A DNA stretch of 38,732 bases from Sphingomonas sp. Ant H11 (GCF_000797515.1 NZ_JSBN01000070.1:1-38732); one strand, 5' to 3'; positions 27,292-37,432 are shown, numbered from the stretch's first letter. Made by a program: numbers and translations. Notes: a model not told the origin generated them from the letters alone.

Positions 27292-28194
27292 TCATTCGTA
27301 GACGGCAGCGATGTCGGCAAAGTCATCCTCGCGCAATCCGGTCGCCGCCGCGCCCGCAACACCCGCCGCCAGCGTGATCCAGAGCGTCATCAGCACCGCA
27401 CCGAGCACCCAGCCCAATATGGTCAGGACGGTAATCGCCCCGAATTGCTGCTCCATCTGGTGCCGCTGTGCGGCCTGCACCGCCTCGGGGCGGAAGCCGC
27501 CCTGTGCCATCTCCGCAATGTAGCTGCCCTGGGTAATAGCAAGCACCACCACCGAGACCACGGTCACGATCAGCCCGACCACGAAATAGGCCCCGAACAG
27601 CGTCCAGAACCGTCCCTTGGTCAGGTTCCACGATTCGCCGATCATGATCTTGCCGCGCTGCATCGTCAGCGCGAAGGCGAGCGAGAAGCGCACATAGAAG
27701 AAGATCAGCACCGCAAACACGATCAAACCAAGAAGGACGAACACCGGCACCGCCGCTGCGCGCGCCGCAACCGCCACCACACCGCCGATCACGCCAATCA
27801 CCAGCGCCAGCAGCACGTACAGCAGGAAGAAGCCGACCGAGAGCACCAGCGCCACCAGCACCATACGCACTTCGTCCATGCCGAGACGCAGATAGGCAAA
27901 GCCGCTTTCCGCCGGGCGGACAGCGGCGCGCAACGCGGCTGTGTACAGCACCAGCAGGCCGATCATCAGCAGCAGGTACAGGCCGAACATCTGGCTCATC
28001 CCCGCCATCATCAGCGCGGGATCAGGGGCAGCGCCTGCTGCCTGCGCCGCCAGCGTCCCGGCCATGATCGGCCGGAGCGCCAAAACCACAGCAACGTTCA
28101 TCACCAGATACAGACCAGCCCAAACCGCCACCGCACCGATCCGCTCCCGGATCAAGCGAAAGCCACCGCCGATAATATCGCCAACCGTCACCAT
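27292..28194 (-). CDS. Polytopic inner-membrane protein of unknown function
   Basis: 300 residues with about six hydrophobic segments (AVWAGLYLVMNVAVVLAL, YLLLMIGLLVLYTAALRAA, LVALVLSVGFFLLYVLLALVIGVIGGVVAV, FVLLGLIVFAVLIFFYV, FGAYFVVGLIVTVVSVVVLAI, VLTILGWVLGAVLMTLWITLAAGV). The start VGDIIGGGFRLIRERIG and the internal ESWNLTKGRFWTLFG resemble a widespread family of uncharacterised membrane proteins in alphaproteobacteria. It lies 54 bases after pntB on the same strand, so it may be cotranscribed, but I see no functional link. Confidence 0.75.
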   Translation of the reverse strand: MVTVGDIIGGGFRLIRERIGAVAVWAGLYLVMNVAVVLALRPIMAGTLAAQAAGAAPDPALMMAGMSQMFGLYLLLMIGLLVLYTAALRAAVRPAESGFAYLRLGMDEVRMVLVALVLSVGFFLLYVLLALVIGVIGGVVAVAARAAAVPVFVLLGLIVFAVLIFFYVRFSLAFALTMQRGKIMIGESWNLTKGRFWTLFGAYFVVGLIVTVVSVVVLAITQGSYIAEMAQGGFRPEAVQAAQRHQMEQQFGAITVLTILGWVLGAVLMTLWITLAAGVAGAAATGLREDDFADIAAVYE

Positions 28195-28248
28195 CGCCCA
28201 AACCCCCGTTCGCGTTTCAGATCAAAAGCTTGGCGGAAGGATGCTGCC

Positions 28249-29709
28249 TTAGTCCAGCGATTTGACGATCTCTTCGACCATCTTCTTGGCGTCGCCCAGC
28301 AGCATCATGGTGTTGTCCATGTAGAACACGTCATTGTCGACGCCGGCATAGCCGACCCCTCCCATCGAGCGCTTGATGAACAACACCGTCTTGGCCTTGC
28401 CCACGTCGAGCACGGGCATGCCGTAGATCGGCGAGGTCTTGTCGGTCTTGGCTGCCGGATTGGTCACGTCGTTCGCGCCGATCACGAAGGCGACATCGGT
28501 CTGCGCGAATTCGCTGTTAATGTCCTCCAGCTCGAACACATCGTCATAGGGCACGTTTGCTTCGGCCAGCAGCACGTTCATGTGGCCCGGCATACGCCCG
28601 GCCACGGGATGGATCGCATATTTCACGCGCACGCCATGCGCCTTCAATTTGTCGCCCATTTCGCGCAACGCATGCTGCGCCTGGCTGACCGCCATGCCGT
28701 AACCCGGCACGATGATGACCTGTTCGGCCTGTTCGAGCAGGAAGGCGGCGTCCTCGGCCGATCCGCGCTTCCACGGCCGCTGTTCCTTGGGCGCGCCGCC
28801 CGCCGTCGCGGTTTCGCCGCCAAAGCCGCCCGCGATCACGCTGAGGAAGCTGCGGTTCATCGCCTTGCACATGATGTAGCTGAGGATCGCGCCCGACGAT
28901 CCGACCAGCGCGCCGGTGATGATCATCGCGGTGTTGTGCAGCGTGAAGCCCATCGCCGCCGCCGCCCAGCCCGAATAGGAGTTGAGCATCGACACCACGA
29001 CCGGCATGTCCGCCCCGCCGATCGGCACGATCAGCAGGAAGCCGATTGCGAAGCTGAGCACGGTGATCGTCCAGAATACCCACGCGCTCTGGTCGATGGT
29101 GAAATAGCCGACCAGCCCCAGGATCGCGGCGAGCACGCCGAGGTTGATCACATGCCGCCCCGGCAACAGGATCGGCGCGCCGCCCATATTGCCGTTGAGT
29201 TTCAGGAAGGCGATGACCGAGCCGGAGAAAGTGATCGCGCCGATCGCGACGCCGAGGCCCATTTCGATGCGGCTTTGCGGGAAGATCAGGCCATCCACGG
29301 CAATGCCGAACGCGCCCGGATTGAGGAACGCCGCGCATGCCACCAGCACCGCTGCCAGGCCGACCAGCGAGTGGAAGGCGGCGACAAGCTGCGGCATGTC
29401 GGTCATCGCGATCTTGCGCGCCGTGGTGATGCCGATCGCCGCGCCGATGCCGATTGCTGCGAGGATTTCGATCAATGTCAGGCCGTCAACGTGCGCGATG
29501 AAGCCCAATTGACCGAAGTCTTGATAATCTTTGAAAGGCACATGCGTCACCAGCGTCGTCACCACCGCAATGGTCATGCCGATGATGCCCATGCGGTTGC
29601 CGCGCTGGCTCGTCGCCGGGCTGGACAGCCCGCGCAGCGCGAGGATGAAGCACACCCCCGCGACGAGGTAAGCGAGCGATGCCCAGGGATTGACCGTTAT
29701 CTGTTCCAC
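28249..29709 (-). CDS. pntB: NAD(P) transhydrogenase subunit beta
   Basis: 486 residues. The N-terminal two-thirds form the membrane domain II with many helices (SLAYLVAGVCFILALRGL, ILAAIGIGAAIGITTARKIAMTDMPQLVAAFHSLVG). The C-terminal domain III binds NADP(H), with VIIVPGYGMAVSQAQHAL (glycine-rich loop), HPVAGRMPGHMNVLLAEA, DVAFVIGANDVTNPAA and VLFIKRSMGGVGYAG. The enzyme couples hydride transfer from NADH to NADP+ with proton entry, supplying NADPH. It works with the two alpha genes upstream, with a palindromic repeat filling the gap to pntA2. Confidence 0.97.
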   Translation of the reverse strand: MEQITVNPWASLAYLVAGVCFILALRGLSSPATSQRGNRMGIIGMTIAVVTTLVTHVPFKDYQDFGQLGFIAHVDGLTLIEILAAIGIGAAIGITTARKIAMTDMPQLVAAFHSLVGLAAVLVACAAFLNPGAFGIAVDGLIFPQSRIEMGLGVAIGAITFSGSVIAFLKLNGNMGGAPILLPGRHVINLGVLAAILGLVGYFTIDQSAWVFWTITVLSFAIGFLLIVPIGGADMPVVVSMLNSYSGWAAAAMGFTLHNTAMIITGALVGSSGAILSYIMCKAMNRSFLSVIAGGFGGETATAGGAPKEQRPWKRGSAEDAAFLLEQAEQVIIVPGYGMAVSQAQHALREMGDKLKAHGVRVKYAIHPVAGRMPGHMNVLLAEANVPYDDVFELEDINSEFAQTDVAFVIGANDVTNPAAKTDKTSPIYGMPVLDVGKAKTVLFIKRSMGGVGYAGVDNDVFYMDNTMMLLGDAKKMVEEIVKSLD

Positions 29710-29729
29710 TTGCCTTCAACCCCTTACCG

Positions 29730-29812
29730 TCACCCCGGCCTTGTGCCGGGGTCCACCGCGCCATCAGCCCCGGCGTCAGTGGATGAGTGGACCCCGGCAT
29801 AAAGCGGGGTGA
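29730..29812. repeat. Dispersed palindromic repeat between pntA2 and pntB
   Basis: Two arms of about 26 bases form an imperfect hairpin: TCACCCCGG...GCCGGGGTCCAC on the left and GTGGACCCCGGC...CGGGGTGA on the right. A second member of the same family lies at 35,963-36,054. Elements of this kind are frequent between sphingomonad genes and may affect mRNA stability or ends. It fills nearly the whole intergenic gap. Confidence 0.8.
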
Positions 29813-29817
29813 CGAAA

Positions 29818-30129
29818 TCAATGTTTGGCGGCCGCGCTCGGCACCTTCTTCTTGTACATGGCCAGCATCCGCGCGGTGACGGCAAAGCCACCGAAGATGT
29901 TGACGCTCGCCAGCACCACCGCGAGCAGCCCGAGCCATTTCGACGTCGCCCCGCCCTCACCGATCCCGGCCGCCGCCGCGGCGATCAGCGCCCCAACGAT
30001 AATGACCGAGGAAATCGCATTGGTCACCGCCATCAAGGGCGTGTGTAGGGCGGGGGTGACCGACCACACGACATAATAGCCGACGAAACAGGCCATCACG
30101 AAGATCGAAAGGATCGAGATAAAGTCCAT
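29818..30129 (-). CDS. pntA2: NAD(P) transhydrogenase subunit alpha, part 2 (membrane segment)
   Basis: 103 residues: [46 protein letters not shown] followed by [28 protein letters not shown]. This is the small membrane part that is fused to the alpha subunit in Escherichia coli but separate in many alphaproteobacteria. A ribosome site AAGGACAGC precedes the ATG and lies just outside the repeat at 30,142-30,206. It is separated from pntA1 by about 490 bases of apparently inserted sequence. Confidence 0.95.
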   Translation of the reverse strand: MDFISILSIFVMACFVGYYVVWSVTPALHTPLMAVTNAISSVIIVGALIAAAAAGIGEGGATSKWLGLLAVVLASVNIFGGFAVTARMLAMYKKKVPSAAAKH

Positions 30130-30547
30130 ATGCTGTCCTTAATCCTCCCCGGCACGGGGGAGGGGGACCATTTGCCACTTCCGGCAAATGGTGGAGGGGG
30201 CGTGCCACAAACGCAACGATCGCATCCGCAGCGGCGTCAGGATCCGCAAGCACGCGCTGTGCCGAAACATGCACGACGCGAAGGCCATTTTCCCGAAGAA
30301 ACGCATCGCGCGCCGCATCGCGATCCGGCCGACCGGCGCGATTATGCGCTTCGCCGTCGATCTCGACGACGGTCGTCACCGCCGGGCAGTAAAAATCCAC
30401 GACATACGGCCCAACCGGATGCTGCCGCCGAAACTTCAGCCCCGTTTGCTGCCCCCGCAACCGCTGCCATAGCAACGCCTCCGGCAGGCTAAGGTCACGC
30501 CGCAATTTTCTGGCAATGGCCACTTCCGGGCGGACCACGCGCGGCAC
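29957..30547 (-). CDS. DUF559 endonuclease-like protein between inverted repeats
   Basis: PD-(D/E)XK nuclease of the DUF559/Vsr-like kind: [74 protein letters not shown]. The candidate active-site residues are the Asp of VVDFYC and the acids of VVEIDG. The GTG start at 30,547 lies within the right repeat. The frame leaves the family's usual end near 30,200, runs through the left repeat ([12 protein letters not shown]) and 173 bases into pntA2 in another frame, so the last 60 or so residues are probably meaningless. Target and role are unknown. It separates pntA1 from pntA2, genes normally adjacent, so the unit is an insertion. Confidence 0.75.
   Translation of the reverse strand: MPRVVRPEVAIARKLRRDLSLPEALLWQRLRGQQTGLKFRRQHPVGPYVVDFYCPAVTTVVEIDGEAHNRAGRPDRDAARDAFLRENGLRVVHVSAQRVLADPDAAADAIVAFVARPLHHLPEVANGPPPPCRGGLRTAYGLYLDPFDLRDGLFRRLLCRVVGHPRPTHALDGGDQCDFLGHYRWGADRRGGGRDR
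30142..30206 (+). repeat. Two-hairpin repeat, left copy flanking the DUF559 gene
   Basis: 65 bases beginning ATCCTCCCCGGCACGGGGG and ending GGTGGAGGGGGCGTGCC. The first hairpin pairs CCTCCCC with GGGGAGG. The second is a perfect ATTTGCC/GGCAAAT stem extended by CC/GG. The inverted copy at 30,543-30,604 shares the outer 28 bases with one change and the inner 17 bases exactly. Confidence 0.85.
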
Positions 30548-30604
30548 GCCCCCTCCACCGTTCGCTGAATGCGCACGGTCCCCCTCCCCCGTTCCGGGGA
30601 GGAT
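30543..30604 (-). repeat. Two-hairpin repeat, right copy in inverted orientation
   Basis: 62 bases, the reverse complement of the left copy. It shares ATCCTCCCCGG, one differing base, ACGGGGGAGGGGGACC and the inner GGTGGAGGGGGCGTGCC. The middle hairpin sequence differs from the left copy, but its stem is kept (CCGT.CGC with GCG.ACGG, one mismatch), as expected if the fold and not the bases matters. Confidence 0.85.
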
Positions 30605-30622
30605 CGGAGGGCGTCAGCCCGT

Positions 30623-31744
30623 TCACCCCAACAACCGCGCGTTGACGATCTTGCCGCCCTGCGTCAGCCGGATCGCATCGCCGATCTCGGCATCGAGCAC
30701 GGGCTTGCCCGCCTCCTTGTCCCAGAAGGCGCTGAGGAAATTGAACAAATTGCGCGAGAACAAGGCCGAGGCATCCGCCGCCAGCCGCGACGCGACGTTG
30801 CGGTGGCCGACGATCGACACGCCGTTCACCACCACGGTCTCGCCCGCCACCGCGCCTTCGACATTGCCGCCGCTTTCGACCGCGAGATCGACGATCACCG
30901 ACCCCGGCCGCATGCTCGCCACCTGCGCCGCCGAAATCAGCCGTGGCGCGGGGCGCCCCGGGATCAGCGCGGTCGTGATGACAATGTCCTGCTTGGCGAT
31001 GTGCGACGACACCAATTCGGCCTGCGCCGCCTGATATTCGGGGCTCATCTCACCGGCATAACCGCCCGAGCCTTCGCCCTCGATCCCCGCGACGCTTTCA
31101 ACGAAAACGGGCTTGGCCCCAAGCGACAGGATCTGCTCCTTGGTGGCCGAGCGCACATCGGTCGCAGAGACCTGCGCGCCCAGGCGCCGTGCGGTGGCGA
31201 TCGCCTGCAATCCGGCAACACCCACGCCCATCACGAACACGCGCGCGGCAGAAACGGTGCCCGCCGCCGTCATCATCATCGGAAAGGCGCGGCCATAGAC
31301 GCCGGCTGCATCGAGCACCGCTTTGTAGCCTGCGAGATTCGACTGCGACGACAGGATATCCATCGATTGCGCGCGGGTGATGCGCGGCATGAATTCCATC
31401 GCCAGCGCTTCGAGGCCCGCTGCGGCATAGCCATCGATCCGCGCGCGGTCCGCAAAGGGGTTGAGCGCGGCGACCAGCCATGCGCCCGGAGCGACACCGC
31501 TCAGCGTATCGGCGGCAGGCCCCTGCACGCCCAGCACGATTTCGGCCCCCGCCAGCGTGGCCGCGCGGTCGGCAACGCTTGCGCCCGCTGCGGCATAATC
31601 GGCATCGGCGATCGAGGCGGTCAGCCCCGCGCCACTTTCGACCGCGACGCTCGCGCCGAGCGCGATGAATTTTTTGACGGTTTCCGGAGTGGCGGCAACG
31701 CGGCGCTCGCCCTCGGCGGTTTCACGCAGGACAGCGATCTTCAC
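30623..31744 (-). CDS. pntA1: NAD(P) transhydrogenase subunit alpha, part 1 (NAD-binding)
   Basis: About 373 residues from GTG 31,744 (KIAVLRETAEGERRVAATPETV). The alanine-dehydrogenase-like domain I binds NAD(H): RITRAQSMDILSSQSNLAGYKAV, VFVMGVGVAGLQAIATARRLGAQV (Rossmann loop), DIVITTALIPGRPAPRLI and GSVIVDLAVESGGNVEG. It works with pntA2 and pntB. The gene follows the small subunit IV gene by two bases. A longer upstream start at 31,795 would overlap that gene and is rejected. Confidence 0.96.
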   Translation of the reverse strand: MKIAVLRETAEGERRVAATPETVKKFIALGASVAVESGAGLTASIADADYAAAGASVADRAATLAGAEIVLGVQGPAADTLSGVAPGAWLVAALNPFADRARIDGYAAAGLEALAMEFMPRITRAQSMDILSSQSNLAGYKAVLDAAGVYGRAFPMMMTAAGTVSAARVFVMGVGVAGLQAIATARRLGAQVSATDVRSATKEQILSLGAKPVFVESVAGIEGEGSGGYAGEMSPEYQAAQAELVSSHIAKQDIVITTALIPGRPAPRLISAAQVASMRPGSVIVDLAVESGGNVEGAVAGETVVVNGVSIVGHRNVASRLAADASALFSRNLFNFLSAFWDKEAGKPVLDAEIGDAIRLTQGGKIVNARLLG

Positions 31745-31746
31745 GC

Positions 31747-31875
31747 TTATTTGCCCGAGATCAGCCACACCACCACGAACGCGATGATGAAGCACGCGAT
31801 CGCACCATATTTCAGGACAGCAATGACCTTTTCATAGGTCGCGCGGTGAACTTGCAGCTCGCTATCGGCAGCCAT
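31747..31875 (-). CDS. aa3-type cytochrome c oxidase subunit IV (small)
   Basis: 42 residues, below usual gene-finding cut-offs: a short hydrophilic N-terminus (MAADSELQVHRATYEKVIAVL), then one membrane helix (YGAIACFIIAFVVVWLISGK). This matches the small bacterial subunit IV family. The ribosome site GAGGGGAGA precedes the ATG. The stop is two bases from the pntA1 start, so the two are almost surely cotranscribed. Its place before a transhydrogenase rather than among oxidase genes is a recurrent alphaproteobacterial arrangement, from memory. Confidence 0.85.
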   Translation of the reverse strand: MAADSELQVHRATYEKVIAVLKYGAIACFIIAFVVVWLISGK

Positions 31876-32086
31876 CGTTTCTCCCCTCGAAGATCCGGGG
31901 TTACCCCCGCTTCGGACCCGTGCTTAGCCCGCACAGCCTGGCCCCTCAACCCCCCTTACATTTGTTACAGGCGCGCGTGCCATCGTGCGACTTTGTCCCA
32001 CCCGTCCCATGACGGGGCGTTTAAGCCCGCTTTCATACCTTGTCGCTATGGCTGGCGGCTGGATTTGGCACGCATTGGGGTAAAGC

Positions 32087-33512
32087 ATGACGCGCAACGG
32101 ACAGCGCCTGCTGATGTTGATCGACGACGAACCCGCGCAGCGCCGCCTCGTCGCGGCGATCGCGGCGCGGCGTGGCTGGCGCGCGGTGTTCGCGGCCGAC
32201 GGCGAAATGGCGATCGCAATGCTGGGCACGCCGGACGGGATGCAGCTTGATGCCGTGTTGCTCGACCAATGGGCTCCCGAGGCCGATCCGAGCGCGCTGA
32301 TCGACGAAATCCGCGCCCGCCGCCCCGATCTGCCGTTGTTGCTGCTCACCGCCAATGGCTCGGTCGCACAGGCCGTCGCCGCAATGCGCAGCGGTGCCAC
32401 CGATTTTCTGGTGAAACCGCTCGCGCCCGAACGGCTGCTTGGCGCGCTCGACGCGGCGGTCGCGGGCAAGGCGGCGGGTGAATTGCGACCATTGACCGAA
32501 AAAGATCCCGGCGCTGCTGGCGTTTGACGAGATCGTCGGTTCCGCGCCGGATTTCCGGGCCGCGCTCGCCATCGCTGCCAAAGCGGCGCGGGCGCGCGTG
32601 CCGGTGCTGCTGGAGGGCGAGAGCGGCGTCGGCAAGGAAGTCGTCGCCGAGGCGATCCATGCCGCGTCGCCGCGCAACAAGAAGCCGATGGTCGCGGTCA
32701 ATTGCGGTGCCTTGCCGCCCAACCTCGTCGAATCCGAGCTGTTCGGCCATGAAAAGGGCGCGTTTACCGGCGCGTTCGAGCGCAAGATCGGCCGCTTCCA
32801 ACTCGCCGATGGCGGGACGCTGTTCCTCGACGAAATCGGTGAAATGCCGCTCGATGCGCAGGTCAAATTGCTGCGCGTGCTGCAATCGGGCGAGATCCAG
32901 CCGATCGGCGCACGCCACGTCCGCGAAGTCGATGTTCGCGTCATCGCCGCCACCAACAAGCGCTTGATCGAGGAAGTCGAGGCCGGGCGCTTCCGCGAAG
33001 ACCTCTATTACCGCCTCAACGTCGTGCAGGTGACGATCCCGCCTTTGCGCGAACGCACCGGCGATATTCCGGCGCTCGCCCGCCATCTGCTCGCGCGGAT
33101 CGCGCAACAGCCGGGGTTGCGCCAGCTTGGCATCACCGACGATGCGCTCGCCTTGCTGGGACGGTATGACTGGCCCGGCAACGTGCGCCAGCTCCAGAAC
33201 GCCTTGTTTCGCGCCGCCGTGCTGTGCGACGGATCGGCGCTGACCCGCGCGGACTTCCCGCAGATCGCGGCGCTTGGCGGGCAGCGCCACACCACGCCGA
33301 CCCCGGTGCCGATGGCGACCAGCGGCGGCGTCACGCTGTTCCATGCCGATGGCAATTTGCGCGCGCTCGAGGAAATCGAGGCCGATGTCATCCGCCTTGC
33401 GATCGGCCATTATCGCGGGCGCATGACCGAAGTGGCGCGACGGCTCGGCATCGGCCGCTCGACGCTGTACCGCAAGCTTGGCGAATTGGGGATCGACAAC
33501 GCCGCAGCCTAA
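32087..33512 (+). CDS. NtrC-type response regulator with sigma-54 activator domain (one frame break)
   Basis: About 474 residues when joined. The receiver has LIDDE (acid pocket), DAVLLDQW (likely phospho-Asp), LTANGSV and the KPL lysine. The AAA+ domain has Walker A GESGVGKE, the GAFTGA loop that contacts sigma-54, [11 protein letters not shown] (Walker B), [12 protein letters not shown] and [10 protein letters not shown]. The C-terminal Fis-type HTH is [20 protein letters not shown]. The frame breaks at five A (32,499-32,503). Four would join LTEK to [13 protein letters not shown]. No partner kinase is visible. It is divergent from the subunit IV gene. Confidence 0.9.
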
Positions 33513-33601
33513 CCGCGCCTGTACGATCGCTTCACCGCAAATTCAGGGCCGATGCGGAAATATCCGCAGCGCTGTGTGTTACAGCGTCGAGGAGATTACC
33601 C

Positions 33602-33937
33602 ATGTCGAAGAAATCCGTTTTCGCGGCGCTGGCCGCGCTCTCGCTGGTCCCGGCGGCCATGCCGACCATGGCCGTCGCGCAGGATCGTGACGACCGTCGC
33701 TATGATCGTCGCGACGATCAGCGGACCTATCGCGGCGAGGACGGCCGTTATTATCGCTGCAAACGCAGCAGCGGCACCACCGGAGCAATCGCCGGTGGCG
33801 TTGGCGGCGCGGTCGCGGGCAATGTGCTCGGCGGCGGCGTGCTCGGCACGCTGGCGGGCGGCGTTGGCGGTGCCCTGCTCGGCAAGCATCTCGACAAGAA
33901 GCATGACGCGGCACAGAATCGCAAGAACGGCTGCTGA
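33602..33937 (+). CDS. Glycine-zipper outer-envelope protein
   Basis: 111 residues with a signal peptide (MSKKSVFAALAALSLVPAAMPTMAVAQ), an Arg/Asp/Tyr-rich middle (DRDDRRYDRRDDQRTYRGEDGRYYRCKRSS) and a glycine-zipper 2TM domain (TTGAIAGGVGGAVAGNVLGGGVLGTLAGGVGGALLGKHLDKK). Such proteins are small envelope components, often stress-linked. A strong hairpin terminator follows its stop. Confidence 0.85.
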   Translation: MSKKSVFAALAALSLVPAAMPTMAVAQDRDDRRYDRRDDQRTYRGEDGRYYRCKRSSGTTGAIAGGVGGAVAGNVLGGGVLGTLAGGVGGALLGKHLDKKHDAAQNRKNGC

Positions 33938-33945
33938 TTGTGGTG

Positions 33946-33971
33946 GGGCGGTAGGCGACTACCGCCCTTTT
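33946..33971 (+). terminator. Rho-independent terminator
   Basis: GGGCGGTAG-GCGA-CTACCGCCC followed by TTTT, a perfect 9-bp stem with a 4-base loop, 9 bases past the glycine-zipper gene's stop. The convergent bestrophin gene ends immediately after it, so it may serve both strands in part. Confidence 0.88.
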
Positions 33972-33972
33972 C

Positions 33973-34857
33973 CTACCAGAGGATCCCTTTGACGGGACGC
34001 ATCGGTTCGGGGGCTGGATCGCCCAGCGCTTGCAGCAAGTCGATCTCGATCGTGCGGCACATCGCGCTCAGCGGCACGTCGTGCACGGTATTGGCGAAGG
34101 GATCGACCAGATCGTCGCCAATGCGCAGCACCGCGAGGAACATCGCCCCCGCCACGGTCGAACCGATCGGCGTGGCAAATTCCAGCGTCTCGACCAGCCC
34201 GATCGGCAGCAGCACGCAGAACAGCCGGGTGAACAGCTCGGGGAAGAAGCGGTACTGATTGGGCAAAGGCGTGTTCTTCAACCGCTCCATCCCGCCTTGC
34301 GCGTTGGTGATATCGACCAGGATCCGCTCGATCGCCGCTTGTTGCACCGTGTCGATCCAGCCGAGCACGCGCGCATGGTCGATCCGGCGGCCGGTGCCGT
34401 CGAGGATGCCATTGGCGGTGTTGGTGCGCGCGAGCGAGGGCTTGGCTTCGTCCGGGGACAGGAAGCGCTCTACCTCGGGCCTGGGGTCCTGCCGCCGCAA
34501 CTGACAGCGCAGGACGTTCACATAAGTCACATGACGCAGGATGATCGCGCGCTGCAGATCCCGCCCTTCGGCGTCGGGCAGATAACTCCGCACCGTTCGG
34601 GCAAGGCTGCGCGAGGCGTTGATCATCGCGCCCCACAGCACGCGCCCCTCCCACCAGCGCTGATAGGCCGAGGTGCTGCGAAAGCCGAGAAACAGCGCCA
34701 GCGCCGACCCGAACAGCGTCAACGGCAGCGACGGCGCGTGGAACGGGAGCAAATAATAGCCCCCCGTCACCACCACATCCCAGACGAACAGCACGAGCAG
34801 CGGTCGCCACACCTCGGCGAAAATCTGGCGCAGGCGCGGGCCGGAATCGATAATCAT
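33973..34857 (-). CDS. Bestrophin-family membrane channel protein
   Basis: 294 residues: RPLLVLFVWDVVVTGGYYLLPF, LPLTLFGSALALFLGFRSTSAYQRWWEGRVLWG (the conserved RxxxAYxRWWEGR signature), NQYRFFPELFTRLFCVLLPIGLVE and a C-terminal GDDLVDPFANTVHDVPL. Bacterial bestrophins form pentameric ion channels in the inner membrane. Which ion this one carries cannot be told. It is convergent with the glycine-zipper gene. Confidence 0.9.
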   Translation of the reverse strand: MIIDSGPRLRQIFAEVWRPLLVLFVWDVVVTGGYYLLPFHAPSLPLTLFGSALALFLGFRSTSAYQRWWEGRVLWGAMINASRSLARTVRSYLPDAEGRDLQRAIILRHVTYVNVLRCQLRRQDPRPEVERFLSPDEAKPSLARTNTANGILDGTGRRIDHARVLGWIDTVQQAAIERILVDITNAQGGMERLKNTPLPNQYRFFPELFTRLFCVLLPIGLVETLEFATPIGSTVAGAMFLAVLRIGDDLVDPFANTVHDVPLSAMCRTIEIDLLQALGDPAPEPMRPVKGILW

Positions 34858-34899
34858 GGGCGTCTTCCCTCCAACCTGACGGCTGGGTTAGCCGTGCCG

Positions 34900-35957
34900 C
34901 TAGCGTCCGACCAGTGCCCGATCGCGCAAGCCACGCCAGACGCGCACTGCCTGCGCCGTCTCCGCGACATCATGCACCCGCAGCAGCTGCGCGCCCGCCG
35001 CCACCCCCGCCATCGCCAGCGCGATCGATCCGCCCAGGCGCTCGCGCGCGGGCGCTTCATTGGACAGCGCGCCAATCAGGCGTTTGCGGCTGGCACCCAG
35101 CAGGATCGGACAGCCAAGGCCGTGCAACAGCGCAAGGCCATTGATCAGCGCGAGATTGTCCGACAGCGATTTGCCAAAGCCAATGCCGGGGTCAACGAGG
35201 ATCCGGGAGCGGTCCACCCCACCCGCGACCACCGCCGCAATCCGCGCCTCGAGCCAGTCGAACACCTCGAGCAGCACGTCCCGATAGCCGACACTGCCAT
35301 GGCGCCCTTGGCCGGATCGGGCGAATGCATCAGCACGACCGGGCATCCGGCCTTCGCCACCACCTCCAGCGCGCGATCATCCCACAATAACGCGGCGACA
35401 TCGTTGACGATCGCCGCGCCCGCGCCCAGCGCCGCTTCCATCACGCCCGCCTTGCGCGTATCGATCGAAACGAGCGTTCCGCTGCGCGCGAGGCGTTCGA
35501 TCACCGGCACGACACGCGCGATCTCATCGCCTTCCCACACCGTCGCGGCCCCGGGCCGGGTCGATTCGCCGCCGACGTCGATCAGCGCCGCGCCCGCCTC
35601 CACCATCGCCACGCCCGCACTGGCGGCGGCGGCCGGATCGTCATGAACTGCGCCGCCATCCGAAAAACTGTCGGGCGTCACATTGAGGATGCCCGCAACC
35701 ATCGGCTGATCGAAGCGCAACGTCCGCTCGCCCAGCACCAAAGGCGCGCGCGGCGCGGTGATCGCGGCGTGGAGCGAGGCAGCACGCTCGTCGCGCAGCA
35801 GCGGGCCAAGCTCGGCCACCGGCACGGTGCGCCGCCGCCCGTCCTCAATTACCTCATAAGCGGAGAACCACAGCATCCCGCCCGCCAGCCGCGCGACCGC
35901 GCCGTCGCGATCCACCGGGGTATCGACAAACTGGATCGGGCGGAGGTGGAGGGTCAT
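34900..35957 (-). CDS. folP: Dihydropteroate synthase (one frame break)
   Basis: About 352 residues when joined. After an N-terminal extension (LHLRPIQFVDTPVDRDG...), the TIM-barrel enzyme has VAGILNVTPDSFSDGG, DVGGESTRPGA, VSIDTRKAGVMEAAL, VNDVAAL, VVLMHSPD, then VDPGIGFGKSLSDN, ILLGASRKRLIG and RVHDVAETAQAVRV. It condenses p-aminobenzoate with the pterin pyrophosphate in folate synthesis. The frame breaks near 35,305-35,307, where a C (plus strand) seems missing; adding it joins DPAKG to RHGSVGYRDVLL. Since folP is normally essential, the break is very likely a sequence error. Confidence 0.92.
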
Positions 35958-35962
35958 AGTAC

Positions 35963-36054
35963 GTCACCCCGACTTGTTCCGGGGTCCACCGTGGTGCCAT
36001 CCCCGCGCGATGTTCTTTGCGGCACCGTGGATGCCGGAACAAGTCCGGCATGAC
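35963..36054. repeat. Dispersed palindromic repeat between ccrM and folP
   Basis: Left arm GTCACCCCGACTTGTTCCGG...GTGGTGCC and right arm GGCACCGTGG...CCGGAACAAGTCCGGCATGAC form a long imperfect hairpin. It is the same family as 29,730-29,812 (shared TCACCCCG, CCGGGGTCCACCG). It occupies nearly the whole gap between the two genes. Confidence 0.82.
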
Positions 36055-36063
36055 GGTGTGCGG

Positions 36064-37432
<1,369 letters not shown>

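Noticed and set aside
27262..29802. Very long plus-strand open frame opposite the membrane-protein and pntB genes
   Set aside because: Arg/His/Asp-rich antisense text without family motifs. It is the GC-rich shadow of clearly recognised minus-strand genes.
32066..32080. Sigma-54 promoter-like TGGCACGCATTGGGG before the response regulator
   Set aside because: The second box is off by two bases from the -24/-12 spacing and lies too close to the ATG.
32499..32503. Programmed slippage at A5 in the response regulator gene
   Set aside because: Five A is a weak slippery run with no visible stimulating structure, and it fits the general indel pattern.
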